Shown: piece after piece, positions 36,171 through 45,516 of the stretch
How the letters are laid out: the number at the start of each line of letters is the position of its first letter
How positions within the stretch are numbered: position 1 is the first letter of the stretch
From: Pedobacter jeongneungensis
Lineage (GTDB): Bacteria; Bacteroidota; Bacteroidia; Sphingobacteriales; Sphingobacteriaceae
Length of the DNA stretch: 64,000 nt
Direction: 5' to 3'
Assembly: GCF_000633455.1 (NCBI RefSeq)
Contig: NZ_AYMG01000013.1
Location: 186,001-250,000, forward strand
Translations under genes and position numbers: made by a program
The notes under the pieces: model-generated
Databases searched by the model: none
What the model was told of the DNA's origin: nothing
What the model saw: only the letters and a program-made list of their open reading frames with translations

Positions 36171-37040
36171 TTACAATGGCAATTGAATCACACGGATATT
36201 ATCATGGTAAGCAATACGCGTTACTGGAGCGGCAGATGTTGCCTTGGCCTCGCGGTATATACCCCATTTAAGATAACCATGCTGGCCACCTGTACCTGTT
36301 CCATTGTAGGTGATACTATTTGGAAAGGATTGTTTTAAGGTATAACTGTATTCTCCCGGCAGGCAGACATAATAATTGATGTAACCGGTATTGTCTTTTG
36401 CCCATTTTACATCAATCCGAAAATCAATCCACTGATTGGAATAGGGCATCACATCGCTAATCAACTCAACCTGCGGATCATTTTGTTGCCACAGGTAAAG
36501 CGTGTTGCGCTTTACGCCCAATCTAATTGTTGAGCCTGCAGTTTCTTTTAGCTGGAAAATATTGTCAGTAAATGCGGGATTGGGAGAGGTATACGATTCC
36601 CAGTCTTTAAGCAGCACACTAAATTCGTAACGGCGTTCTTCACCAGGTAAATAGCGTGCATTGGTTACATTATCGGCATCAGCCTCACTTCTGTAAGCAC
36701 CTGCCGAGTAATAGGCGGAATCGGTTCTGTTTACTTTGTGGGCTATAGCGTACGTACCAGGTGAGCCGGTCATATAGGCTGCATCACTTGCGCTTGCGTG
36801 TGTGGCAATTATGCCCGTAATATTGGAATTGAGCGTACCGGATTCATAATTAACATTTAATAGCGTATCGCCATTGTTAAAAGTCAGGTTTTGATGAGCA
36901 TTTTCAGCCGTTTTTAAGCTGTTTGCGTTTTTGTCTTGAGCCTGGCTGGCTAAGTTGTAGTCATTTTTGCTGCATGCGGTAATAAAAAAGAATACAGCAA
37001 TGACAACGCATTTTTGCGTGAAAATTGATTTTTTCTTCAT
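36171..37040 (-). CDS. Jelly-roll polysaccharide-lyase-like lipoprotein (single domain)
   Basis: A 289-residue lipoprotein (FFITAC, then SK) that corresponds to the N-terminal two thirds of the 33115-34674 protein. It shares YESGTLNSNITGI, YRSEADAD, YLPGEERRYEFSVLLKDW, NIFQLKE, FRIDVKWAKDNTGY, HGYLKWGIYRE and YHDNIRVI. These match the PF14099 jelly-roll lyase fold, but the FQWH strand reads FQLK. It follows the hepC terminator by about 70 bases and precedes GH29 by 61 bases, so it probably starts its own transcript. Role: weak lyase or surface binding protein. Confidence 0.75.
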   Translation of the reverse strand: MKKKSIFTQKCVVIAVFFFITACSKNDYNLASQAQDKNANSLKTAENAHQNLTFNNGDTLLNVNYESGTLNSNITGIIATHASASDAAYMTGSPGTYAIAHKVNRTDSAYYSAGAYRSEADADNVTNARYLPGEERRYEFSVLLKDWESYTSPNPAFTDNIFQLKETAGSTIRLGVKRNTLYLWQQNDPQVELISDVMPYSNQWIDFRIDVKWAKDNTGYINYYVCLPGEYSYTLKQSFPNSITYNGTGTGGQHGYLKWGIYREAKATSAAPVTRIAYHDNIRVIQLPL

Positions 37041-37111
37041 GTGGTTTTGGTTAGTAGGTTAGTGGAGGATTAATTGTTTTTTTATTTCATAATCATTGTT
37101 TTTGTGTATAA

Positions 37112-37147
37112 ATAAAAAGCGGCAATGTTTGATCATTACCGCTTCTT
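37112..37147 (-). terminator. Terminator downstream of heparinase III
   Basis: On the minus strand AAGCGG-T-AATG pairs with CATT-G-CCGCTT (one mismatch, six-base loop) and is followed by TTTTATTT. It begins four bases past the hepC stop and separates GH88-hepC from the next gene. Confidence 0.75.
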
Positions 37148-37150
37148 TTG

Positions 37151-39127
37151 TTATTTAATTGATGTTTTAAGCTCGCTTTTTTTGCCGTCAATTGTTAGTG
37201 TTAAATTGAGATAGCCTTTTTCATAATCGTTGCCTGTATTTTCTTTAATGGCAATTTCTGGAACATTATTGCCATCGTATGGATAAACGATGCTTACAAA
37301 TTTTTGCATTCCATTATCTTTTTTAGTTTTTTCGAATACAAAAGCCGGACGCGGCATTTCTTTAGCGTACACATACGATACTTTGCCTGCTTCTTCAATA
37401 AGGGTAACTTTATCCGCGTTTAAAGATTGTATCAATAAATTATTCCCATCGGCATAAGTGGTATAAACTTTATTTTTTGTTTGATCGAAAACCGGTTTGC
37501 TATCTTCTTTCAATTGAAAGTGCACGCCAAGGTTTCCGGTGGCTTTTCCAATCGCCTGATCAATAATCAGGAAATATTTCTGATCAACAAATAAAATCGT
37601 GCGCTGATGGTTTAATTCGGCATAACTCGGATTGGTGTATGTTAGTATATCAAGATTTTTACCCGTTTCCCATTTGTTTTGCTGCGCTTTGGTAATCACC
37701 ATGTTCTGGTTATCTAAGGTGAGCGTACTGTGTACTTTGGTTTGACGGTACCAATCGCGTTTTTTATTGATCTCTGCATCGCCACTGTACAGGTAACAAC
37801 CGGCATCAGGCGTAAAATACCTGCCTTTTACCCAAAGTTCGAAAGTGCCATTATCGGGTTGCGCATGGAATTCTCCGGGAGGACTGGCTTTTAATATCAT
37901 CACCGTCGATTTGTCGTTCCAGCCATTTCTAAAAGTGTAAAAACCCGCCGTGGTTAAGCCATGCGATAAATAATTGGGCAAAGCACCTTCCTTTCCATCA
38001 GTGGCAAAATATTTGATTTCTTCATTGGCAGGAAAAGTTTTAGACCATGCAGCAAATGCTTTTATCCTTGATGCCTTTTCAATAGGCCATGAATCGCCAA
38101 ACATGGGGTTGTTATAATCAGGAAACGACATGTTCGCGGTAGCAACCACCATATTTTCAATGGTTTTGACATAACTTTCAGGAAATTCTTTTTCTGCCCC
38201 AGCCAATTTAGCTGAATTGTAAGCTTTAAGGAAAATATCAATAGAGGCAACATGGTAGGTTGGAGAAAGTTCCCATTGCATGCCATCAGGGTATACCTGT
38301 TTTTTAATTTCGCGGTTAAGCACTTCTATACCGCTTTTGCGCCAAACCGAAGCCAGTTTAAGCTCTGGGAAAATACTGCCTGAGCCTAAAACACGTTGTG
38401 CCTCGAACAAGAGGTGATTGCCTTCCTCGCTATAATTTTTGGTGATGTAGTCTGCCTGTTTGTTAAAAAGATTTAAAAATTCCAATAAAAAAGCGGGTGT
38501 AAAGTTTGGAGAGCTTACAAATAAGTTAAAAGTACCAGGCAGGCTCTGGATGCGCTCTGATACTTCTAATGGTCTCCAGGCGTAGCTGTCGTTTTCTTTC
38601 GATTTGCCTAAAGGATTTTTCCTGGCCCAATCCCTAAACTGAAATATCCATTCTTTAGCGTATTTTTCATCTCCACTGCTTCTATAGGCCATACCCATAG
38701 GTTGCCACCAGGTAACACGATGTAATTGCCAACGCACCTCATTATCTTTTACAGGCCAAAAATCCCAGTTGATGTCAGCACCATAATCGTAATAGCCATA
38801 ACCTTTTTGCGGCTGGAATTTGTGCTCTAATGCATTATCTGCCTTTACCTGATTGGCTTTTCCGATATCTTTGCCCCTGAAACGGGCCTCATCACCTACA
38901 TTAAATTCGGGATGTTTTACCGTTTTTCGGTTACGATAATAATTTAAGAGTTCTTTGGCAGCATCATCGTACTGTGTTGCCTGATACAGTTTATTTACCT
39001 TTTCAAGCCCTGGGTAGCTTAGGTTGATTGCACTAAAGCTATTTTTGTTAATTGCAGTTTCCTGGGCTTTTATACCTAAACAGGCTAATAACAGGGTAAA
39101 TAAGCCTATGGTGTATTTTAATTTCAT
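37151..39127 (-). CDS. hepC: Heparinase III (heparan-sulfate lyase, PL12)
   Basis: A 658-residue exported lyase that cleaves heparan sulfate by beta-elimination. It matches closely, over its whole length, the P. heparinus heparinase III (659 residues) as I remember it. Shared stretches include FQPQKGYGYYDYG against FQPHKGYGYFDYG, DNEVRWQLHRV and SPPGEFHAQPDNGTFEL. The catalytic trio is intact: N237 (EEGNHLLFEAQR), Y291 (ELSPTYHVA) and H421 (GEFHAQ), each three positions before the N240/Y294/H424 known for P. heparinus. An alpha/alpha toroid (about 40-360) is followed by a beta-sandwich. It starts 10 bases after the GH88 gene, so the two are cotranscribed. Confidence 0.95.
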   Translation of the reverse strand: MKLKYTIGLFTLLLACLGIKAQETAINKNSFSAINLSYPGLEKVNKLYQATQYDDAAKELLNYYRNRKTVKHPEFNVGDEARFRGKDIGKANQVKADNALEHKFQPQKGYGYYDYGADINWDFWPVKDNEVRWQLHRVTWWQPMGMAYRSSGDEKYAKEWIFQFRDWARKNPLGKSKENDSYAWRPLEVSERIQSLPGTFNLFVSSPNFTPAFLLEFLNLFNKQADYITKNYSEEGNHLLFEAQRVLGSGSIFPELKLASVWRKSGIEVLNREIKKQVYPDGMQWELSPTYHVASIDIFLKAYNSAKLAGAEKEFPESYVKTIENMVVATANMSFPDYNNPMFGDSWPIEKASRIKAFAAWSKTFPANEEIKYFATDGKEGALPNYLSHGLTTAGFYTFRNGWNDKSTVMILKASPPGEFHAQPDNGTFELWVKGRYFTPDAGCYLYSGDAEINKKRDWYRQTKVHSTLTLDNQNMVITKAQQNKWETGKNLDILTYTNPSYAELNHQRTILFVDQKYFLIIDQAIGKATGNLGVHFQLKEDSKPVFDQTKNKVYTTYADGNNLLIQSLNADKVTLIEEAGKVSYVYAKEMPRPAFVFEKTKKDNGMQKFVSIVYPYDGNNVPEIAIKENTGNDYEKGYLNLTLTIDGKKSELKTSIK

Positions 39128-39137
39128 TGATTTGGGA

Positions 39138-40358
39138 TTAAGATTTTAGCAGATCTTTTAAGTCTATTTTTTTAATATCTACATATCGTTTTAATGCTTC
39201 CAGGTAATAATAATCGGCATAATCTAAGGGCGTATCAATCTCCGAATTATATAGGAAAGCACCTACACTGTGTTTCAATAAAAAATACTGGTTTTCTCCC
39301 GGACCAGCCAGGTAAGCATCAGATGAAAGCGATTTTAAAATATCTTCGGCGTAATCAACATACTTTTTACCATCTTTTACCTGTGTACTCAGATCGAGCA
39401 GGGCAGATGCAATTACTGCAGCGGCAGAGGCATCTCTTGGGGCTGGTTCTTCAACTCCGTTGGCATTGTGCACATCAAAATCCCAAACCGGAACTTTATC
39501 TTTTGGCATTCTCGGGTGGTTCATAATAAAAGCTGCAATGTGTTCGGCCTGAGCCAAAAATTGAGGGTTTTTGGTATTTTTATAACAAACGGTGTAACCA
39601 TAAAGCCCCCAGCCCTGGCCACGTGCCCATGCCGATTCGTCAGTAACCCCCTGATGTGTTCTTTTTGCAAGTACCTTACCCGTTTTGGGGTCATAATCTA
39701 CCACATGATAGGAACTGTAATCTTTTCTGAAATGGTTTTTCATGGTAGTTAAGGCATGTGTGGTGGCCGAATGTGCATAATCAGGTTTATTAAACGTTTT
39801 TGCCCCCCAATACAGGTATTCGAGGTTCATCATATTGTCTATAATAACAGGGTAGTGCCACCAGGAAAAATCCCAGGAGCGGATAGCGCCAACCGTAGGA
39901 CTAAAACGTGCATTCAGATTGGCAATGCCTTCTTTTAAAGCAGGAAGATAAGTTTGATCGCCGGTAATGCGGTAGGCATTGCCATAAGAGCAGTACAACA
40001 TAAAACCCAGATCGTGCGTGTTTTTAATGTGGCGCACAGAATCTAAGGCCAGCGTAAATTTTTTTGCTTCTGTAGCCAGATTTTTATCACCTGTAAGTTC
40101 ATATCCGTACCAAAGGCTTCCTGGGAAAAAACCTGTAGTCCAGTCTGTTAATCCAGCTAATCTTACCGTTCCGTTAGGATTTATCGATCGCGGGTTTAAA
40201 CCCGGTTTATAGGTAGCAGTGGCTTTGTTTAACTGAAATGAAATAATATCGGTAGTTTTTTTTAGCCATGTTGGCGGCGGGTTATGCTGTACTTTACTGG
40301 CATAACAATTTAAAACAAGTGTAGCGGCAAGTACTGCTAAGCAGAAAGCTTTTTTCAT
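39138..40358 (-). CDS. GH88 unsaturated glucuronyl hydrolase (copy 1)
   Basis: A 406-residue exported enzyme (signal peptide to about residue 20; the Cys before the cleavage site lacks a proper lipobox). The alpha/alpha barrel has WTTGFFPGSLWYGYEL, the catalytic Asp in THDLGFMLYCSYGNAYR and the second Asp in VIIDNMMNLEYLYWG, then AWARGQGWGLYGYT. GH88 hydrates the 4,5-unsaturated uronate that lyases leave at the non-reducing end. It leads the operon with heparinase III, which fits heparan sulfate use. A paralogue lies at 59509. Confidence 0.94.
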   Translation of the reverse strand: MKKAFCLAVLAATLVLNCYASKVQHNPPPTWLKKTTDIISFQLNKATATYKPGLNPRSINPNGTVRLAGLTDWTTGFFPGSLWYGYELTGDKNLATEAKKFTLALDSVRHIKNTHDLGFMLYCSYGNAYRITGDQTYLPALKEGIANLNARFSPTVGAIRSWDFSWWHYPVIIDNMMNLEYLYWGAKTFNKPDYAHSATTHALTTMKNHFRKDYSSYHVVDYDPKTGKVLAKRTHQGVTDESAWARGQGWGLYGYTVCYKNTKNPQFLAQAEHIAAFIMNHPRMPKDKVPVWDFDVHNANGVEEPAPRDASAAAVIASALLDLSTQVKDGKKYVDYAEDILKSLSSDAYLAGPGENQYFLLKHSVGAFLYNSEIDTPLDYADYYYLEALKRYVDIKKIDLKDLLKS

Positions 40359-40650
40359 TGTGTTTAGGATTGAAACTTTGGTATGAAATGATTTTGTTGT
40401 TATAACTGTGAAATTAAGGCGATAGAAAGAAAAACACTTTTGATTATTATCAGAAATATTTTGAATTTGGTTAATCTGCGTTTTATTTAAGCAGGTATTT
40501 TCTTATGTTTATGCGTGTTATGACTTTTTTATTCCATTTTTAATCAATTTTTAAAGGTTTTAGGCTGAAACCTAATCCGACAGAAGGAAATACAACCTAT
40601 TTTAGTGTATTAAATCAAACAGCTATAAAATTTACGACTCAGCCTTATAT
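40359..40650. promoter_or_regulatory. Divergent region between GH88/hepC and ROK kinase
   Basis: A 292-base AT-rich gap from which both transcripts must start. A TAAAATTTAC box at about 40626-40635, 16 bases before the ROK start, resembles the one before the second GH88 gene (59491-59500). No other structure is evident. Confidence 0.4.
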
Positions 40651-41616
40651 ATGGCTACCTTAAATAATATGAACATAGAAGAATCATACGCCATCGGCAT
40701 CGACGTTGGAGGCTCATCGTTAAAATGTGGCGTAGTAAACCATGAAGGCGAAATTTTATATTCGACCATTATATCGCTCAAAAATGCAAAAACTCAGGGT
40801 GCCATCATCGCGCTTATTGTAGAAGCCATTCAAAGCTGTGCTAAAAAGTTTAAAAACCCTATTCTGGGGGTTGGAATTGGTTTCCCGGGCATTATTTATA
40901 ATAATAAGATTATTGCTGGTGCCGATAACCTGCCTGGTTTTAAACAACTGGCCCTGGGCGAAATTCTGCAGGAAGTAACCCGCCATAATATTGTGATGGA
41001 TAACGATGCGAATTTAATGGGGCTTGGCGAAATGACTTATGGAGCCGCGAAAGAGTGCAGCGATGTGGTGTTTCTTACCGTTGGTACCGGAATTGGCGGC
41101 GCGGTAATGATTGATAATAAACTTTATGGTGGTTTCAGAAACCGGGGCACCGAGCTTGGACATATCATTGTACAACATAACGGAGCGCCCTGTGCCTGTG
41201 GAGGAAAAGGATGTTTGGAAACTTATGCTTCGGTAACCGCCCTGATCAATTATTATAAAATGATCCACCCAAATCCACCCGAAGAAATTGATGGGAAATA
41301 CATGGTAGAAAGATACCTGGCCCGTGAGGACTATGCGGTAACGGCAATGGAACAACATTTCGATTACCTGGCTGCGGGCATTATTAGCTTTATCAATATT
41401 TTTAGTCCACAAAAAATTGTAATTGGCGGCGGCATAAGCGAATCAGGAGCTTTTTATGTAAGGGAAATAGAACGTCGCATCAAAACCCTGGCCGTTCCCA
41501 TTTCTTCAACTCATGCATTGGTAGCTTCAGCTAAGCTCGGCAATAAGGCTGGTTTATTAGGCTGTGCAGCCAACGTTTTTCAGAAATTTAAGGCATTTGA
41601 TTATGTGGTGAAATAA
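40651..41616 (+). CDS. ROK-family sugar kinase (glucokinase/N-acetylglucosamine kinase-like)
   Basis: A cytoplasmic kinase of 321 residues. The phosphate motif is GIDVGGSSLKCG, the catalytic Asp lies in VMDNDANLMGLGE, GTGIGGAVMI follows, and the ROK zinc site is ELGH with CACGGKGCLE. An internal ATG at 40669 (MNIEES) is an alternative start. In known Bacteroidetes heparin loci a ROK kinase phosphorylates the hexosamine released at the end of degradation. That role is inferred here from the divergent GH88/heparinase III neighbours. Confidence 0.88.
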   Translation: MATLNNMNIEESYAIGIDVGGSSLKCGVVNHEGEILYSTIISLKNAKTQGAIIALIVEAIQSCAKKFKNPILGVGIGFPGIIYNNKIIAGADNLPGFKQLALGEILQEVTRHNIVMDNDANLMGLGEMTYGAAKECSDVVFLTVGTGIGGAVMIDNKLYGGFRNRGTELGHIIVQHNGAPCACGGKGCLETYASVTALINYYKMIHPNPPEEIDGKYMVERYLAREDYAVTAMEQHFDYLAAGIISFINIFSPQKIVIGGGISESGAFYVREIERRIKTLAVPISSTHALVASAKLGNKAGLLGCAANVFQKFKAFDYVVK

Positions 41617-41756
41617 TTTAAGTTGGAATTATTTCAGACATAACCAGTAAAATGGTAGCTAAACTCGAACCGTAAACTTAATTATCTGGAGGTTATAAGG
41701 AAAACATAAAAAAACACACCAATCGGTGTTTAGAAAGATAGAATATGCCGTAAATG

Positions 41757-41792
41757 AAGAAAATGAGCGGTATTATCACCGCTCATTTATTT
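41757..41792. terminator. Bidirectional terminator
   Basis: A perfect 11-bp stem, AAATGAGCGGT (41761-41771) against ACCGCTCATTT (41778-41788), with a six-base loop. It lies between the ROK gene and the convergent three-gene module. A weaker hairpin (AAACAC/GTGTTT) lies just upstream at about 41713-41732. Confidence 0.85.
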
Positions 41793-41813
41793 AATTAATA
41801 GTTAGATATATTT

Positions 41814-42329
41814 TTATGAGAAATCGGTAATTGAAATCGTTCTATCCTGCTTAATCATCCATTTACCATTTTCTTTTTGTAAAAAATACACAATACTTGT
41901 TGAGGCTCTTCCGAGCGTATTGATTAATTTCAATATTGAAATAGCTAAATTACCATCAGCACTTAAAATAACTGGTGCGAAAACTAAAATATGTTTCGGT
42001 TTCCCTATATTTCTAAACCATGGCTTTCCAGCAGTGGACAGTGAATAGTTAGAAATAACTGACGTATCTACGCTGTTTAGAAAGTTTTTCCATTCAGCCC
42101 TTTTCCAGATATTTGATGCAGATGTATCAATACCATCTGGGTTTTTGAAATCGAAATTTCGGATTACATTTTTTTTTGTGCTACCGTAGACGGTATATTT
42201 TCCTTCTGACGATAAGCTTTGCTGCAAAAGCTTGTGGATTTTATAAAGCTCATTTTTATCTGTTTGCCCGTGAGCCTGTATTCCTATAATGGATATTAGC
42301 AGGCATGTTATAAATATTTTCATTAGCAA
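41814..42329 (-). CDS. Small secreted protein of unknown function
   Basis: A 171-residue protein with a signal peptide ending AHGQ. The C-terminal half (HILVFAPVILSADGNLAIS, YFLQKENGKWMIKQ) reads like an NTF2-like or beta-sheet fold common in small Bacteroidota secreted proteins, but I do not recognise a family. Its start overlaps the stop of the HExxH lipoprotein by seven bases, so translation is coupled. Third gene of the module. Confidence 0.7.
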   Translation of the reverse strand: MLMKIFITCLLISIIGIQAHGQTDKNELYKIHKLLQQSLSSEGKYTVYGSTKKNVIRNFDFKNPDGIDTSASNIWKRAEWKNFLNSVDTSVISNYSLSTAGKPWFRNIGKPKHILVFAPVILSADGNLAISILKLINTLGRASTSIVYFLQKENGKWMIKQDRTISITDFS

Positions 42330-43759
42330 TCTTTTTTAGTGGTTGATCCTTGCGAGTGTTGTGCTTCTTTAAGTACATTAGATTCAATCCTTGATTTATT
42401 CGGTGCAGCACGGTAAGCTTTAGTTTTCATCAAGCCACCCCATGCAAGATCTTTACAATATTCATCTATAGTTAAAGACGCATCTGGTGATGTAATATTG
42501 TTTATCCGAGCATAAAAAGCCAACATACCTGCTAATTGTTCGACATATTTCTTCGCAATTAGCTCATGCTGTGCTTGTTCTTTATCTTTTACTTCACCTC
42601 CGTCTTTCTTATATAGAAGGTCATTAGCTTCAACAAAAGCAGCATATCCTGGTTCATTTGCTTTTGCCATCCCGTAAAGGAAATATGCATGCATACTTTC
42701 ATGGATCATCGTTCTTGCAATTGAAAGGTTAGTGCCGGCATTCAATAATGTTTTGTTAAAATCTATGTGTACACTTCCGTTAAGTCCATAGGTGTCTGCA
42801 TTCGTCTGTGTGATGATACCGGTATAAGGATCTTCCTCATCCGGAATTTCTTTTTCTCCGATCTTAACATTCCATCCTGGGGTAGTAGCAACCTTTTCAA
42901 ATATTGCAGATACATTATTCATTCCTGTTTCATAGTTAAAGATTTTTTTCAGGGAAGAAAGAACATTCGCTGATGCCTTTAAATCTAATAATATGCTTTG
43001 TAAACAAGGTCTTGCAGTTTTGTCCAATGTAGCCTCTGGAAATTCATAACTGTCTTCCCCAGAGGTGTTGCCGCCAGTGCCACCCCCCGAACCACCACCA
43101 TCTCCATTTCCGGTTCCAGTACCTCCTCCATTATTTCCACCAGGCAGAGCGATAGGGTTTACTGGGAAAGCTGGATCGCTAGGAGTTGTTGGCGGCGGAG
43201 GAGTTCCATGGATCGTTACCTCCTCCAGATCAATACCACCACCGTCTGCCATAACTCTGTTCATAGGAGTCAAGCTCTGTAAGGTCGCTATCTTTAGCTT
43301 CGGCTGTTTCATTACCCCCCGATCGGAATCGTATGCCCCAGATGTAATTATATTTCCTGTACTTGAAAATATCTTTACATCAAGCTTATATTGGTCGTTT
43401 CTATGATACTTTTTAATAACACCATAAGTTTTTCCCTCAATCAAGACTACATTCATTTCGATATATGAAGAATCGCTAAAGAACATTGGCACACCTATTA
43501 CTTTTTGATGGTTGGAGTTGTTCCGGTACCGCGCCTTTGCCCACATTGGATTATACTCCCTAATATTTAAATCACTTGGTAATGCAGCCCTGACAACTTT
43601 AAGCTGATCCTGCCTCCATTGTTTTGCTGCAGCTAGAAGATCGGAGTTAATTGGCTGCTCAGCCTTTACTCCGGAAGAATCTTTCCGGCAGGCATTGATG
43701 CCTAAAAGTAAGGCAATCAAAATGCTAAATAGCAAATAAAATTTTGATTTGTTTTTCAT
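42323..43759 (-). CDS. Lipoprotein with Gly/Pro linker and HExxH zincin-like domain
   Basis: A 478-residue lipoprotein (GINAC near residue 24). An N-terminal domain (about 30-180) is followed by a Pro-rich and then Gly-rich linker (about 185-235). The C-terminal domain carries H353-E354-S-M-H357 (MIHESMHAYF), a zinc-peptidase motif, with a possible third ligand further on (QHELIAKKYVEQLAG). The protein ends in KKDC. I do not recognise the family. Its ATG overlaps the stop of the O-antigen-ligase-like gene by four bases (ATGA), which indicates tight coupling. It could be a surface peptidase or a glycosylation substrate of that enzyme. Confidence 0.75.
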   Translation of the reverse strand: MKNKSKFYLLFSILIALLLGINACRKDSSGVKAEQPINSDLLAAAKQWRQDQLKVVRAALPSDLNIREYNPMWAKARYRNNSNHQKVIGVPMFFSDSSYIEMNVVLIEGKTYGVIKKYHRNDQYKLDVKIFSSTGNIITSGAYDSDRGVMKQPKLKIATLQSLTPMNRVMADGGGIDLEEVTIHGTPPPPTTPSDPAFPVNPIALPGGNNGGGTGTGNGDGGGSGGGTGGNTSGEDSYEFPEATLDKTARPCLQSILLDLKASANVLSSLKKIFNYETGMNNVSAIFEKVATTPGWNVKIGEKEIPDEEDPYTGIITQTNADTYGLNGSVHIDFNKTLLNAGTNLSIARTMIHESMHAYFLYGMAKANEPGYAAFVEANDLLYKKDGGEVKDKEQAQHELIAKKYVEQLAGMLAFYARINNITSPDASLTIDEYCKDLAWGGLMKTKAYRAAPNKSRIESNVLKEAQHSQGSTTKKDC

Positions 43760-45516
43760 TTTTTTTGGTTTTTGTATTTAAGTACAGACGATTGTGTTTC
43801 TTTTTTTATAAAAAATGCTTCAGGATTCTTTATCTTAACTGGGGTATCTTCGATTTCTTTGGCGGCATCAAAGTATCTTTCCCAGTTTCTTGTTTTCTCA
43901 TACAGCTTAAATAGAGCAAATTTCTGGCTTAACATTCCTGGAACCATATTGGTGGCTCTTTTGAAATGTGTTTCAGCTTGTTTATAGTGTCCTATATTTC
44001 CGTAAGCCTGGCCGAGCTGATTATTTACCAAAACATTGTCCCCCAAACTCCTACATTTAGTTAAGATATGGATTGCCTCTACCGTATGGCCATGCCGCAA
44101 TAATTCTGCACCGTAATTGTACATAAATGCCCAATTGTAAGCCAGATCAGTAGCCACGCGATTATATCCTTTTAGTGCCTGGTATTCATTATAATTCCAC
44201 ATAGCACTTGCAGCCTTCCACTGTTTTATTGAGCTAATCGAACGGAAAGTCGGCATGGATAGAAAAATGTAAATAGGAAAGATTACCCAGCTTACATTTC
44301 GAGCAATCGATTCTACGTAAATAGTTTTAGTGGGTATAAGGCCTAGCAGTGCAAAAAACACACTGCAGTTTGTATGTACGGTAAAAGGGTATGAAAATAT
44401 TGAAAATATTAAAATCGAAAATATCGAGAGATATAAAGGGATGAATATCCGTTCCGCATAACGTATAGCCCTTATTAACTTAAATATGATCAAACTAAAA
44501 AGAAATATGCCAAAAACACCACCTTCAATCAATATTTTTAAAAATTCATTAAATGGGGTATACACCGTTCCGGCCAACAGTTTTTCCCTTGATGTTCCAA
44601 ATGATGATTGAAAATATTCACCCTGGTATGTGTTGTAGCTTGACATAAAAGATCCTGCACCATGGCCAAAAAATGGTCTTTCAAGAAACATCTGAAAGCT
44701 AACCTTCCATATTAAGATCCTGCCTTGTACGGAAAGTGGGTTTAATTTATACAATTGAAATAGTAGGAAAAGGGTTACGCATAGAATCAAAATTATCATT
44801 ATCCAGGCGTACCTGTTTTTAATCATTCTTGACCAAGGAACGTAATATATAATAAAAGGCACTGTTGAAGCGATGTAGGCTGCACGTGATGAACTTAGGA
44901 ATAACGTCACAGCTAAAACAAGAATAAAAATACCTTTGATCCATTTTGACATCTGGATAGGCAAATTCAATGTAATTATAAGGGGGAGAACACTGGCTAT
45001 AAACCCACCTAAAGATCCCGGGTTAACAAAAAAACCGCTGACGATTCCCAGATTGTTAGATAGTGGTGTAATTCTAAAAAACTGTAATACTACAAGTATC
45101 ACGTTTGCCAAGGCTACAAAAAGGATTGTGTAGATTACCCCTCGATTCAATCGAGCTGGTCTAGAAGTTATTCTTATTATAATGTAGATGCTGGCATAAG
45201 AAATATAGTCATAAAATTGAGTTTGGTCCACAAATGGATAGGAGTCTTTTATTGCACGGCATAAAATATACCCAATAAAAAACATCACATAAATATCAAG
45301 AATTTTAATAGAGATTACACCAATTTTAAAAAGCCAAAGAAAGCTAACTATGGCTCCCATTGTAATGCATGTTAAATAAAAGAAAGATCCATGCAGTTGC
45401 TTTTCCCATATGTCGCTTCCCAAATTGAATAAAAATGTTGAGGATATGCATGCCGCTAATGCCGCAATACATAAAAATTTTGTAAAGCAAAATGAATCCT
45501 TCGTTAGCCCAAGCAT
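43756..45516 (-). CDS. O-antigen ligase/polymerase-like membrane protein with C-terminal TPR domain
   Basis: A 586-residue protein with about ten membrane helices (1-425). The periplasmic loop of the Wzy_C family is visible: LSSSRAAY, GRILIWKVSFQMFLERPFFGHGAGSF and YTPFNEFLKILIEGGVFG. Residues about 450-560 form tetratricopeptide repeats (LAYNWAFMYNYGAELLRHGH, VNNQLGQAYGNIGHYKQAETHFKRA). Such proteins transfer or polymerise glycans, either onto lipid A or, in the PglL type, onto proteins. It is first in a module overlapping an HExxH lipoprotein gene, which favours a protein-modifying role, though this is inference. Confidence 0.85.
   Translation of the reverse strand: MLGLTKDSFCFTKFLCIAALAACISSTFLFNLGSDIWEKQLHGSFFYLTCITMGAIVSFLWLFKIGVISIKILDIYVMFFIGYILCRAIKDSYPFVDQTQFYDYISYASIYIIIRITSRPARLNRGVIYTILFVALANVILVVLQFFRITPLSNNLGIVSGFFVNPGSLGGFIASVLPLIITLNLPIQMSKWIKGIFILVLAVTLFLSSSRAAYIASTVPFIIYYVPWSRMIKNRYAWIMIILILCVTLFLLFQLYKLNPLSVQGRILIWKVSFQMFLERPFFGHGAGSFMSSYNTYQGEYFQSSFGTSREKLLAGTVYTPFNEFLKILIEGGVFGIFLFSLIIFKLIRAIRYAERIFIPLYLSIFSILIFSIFSYPFTVHTNCSVFFALLGLIPTKTIYVESIARNVSWVIFPIYIFLSMPTFRSISSIKQWKAASAMWNYNEYQALKGYNRVATDLAYNWAFMYNYGAELLRHGHTVEAIHILTKCRSLGDNVLVNNQLGQAYGNIGHYKQAETHFKRATNMVPGMLSQKFALFKLYEKTRNWERYFDAAKEIEDTPVKIKNPEAFFIKKETQSSVLKYKNQKK

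Noticed and set aside
37151..39127. The window being P. heparinus itself
   Set aside because: The heparinase III reads clearly homologous but with many substitutions against the P. heparinus sequence as I remember it, and the heparinase I homologue differs more; a related species is more likely.
43065..43406. Plus-strand frame encoding a Pro-rich peptide
   Set aside because: It is the antisense of the Gly-rich linker of the HExxH lipoprotein; the codon bias of Gly repeats makes a long open complement. No start context or family match.
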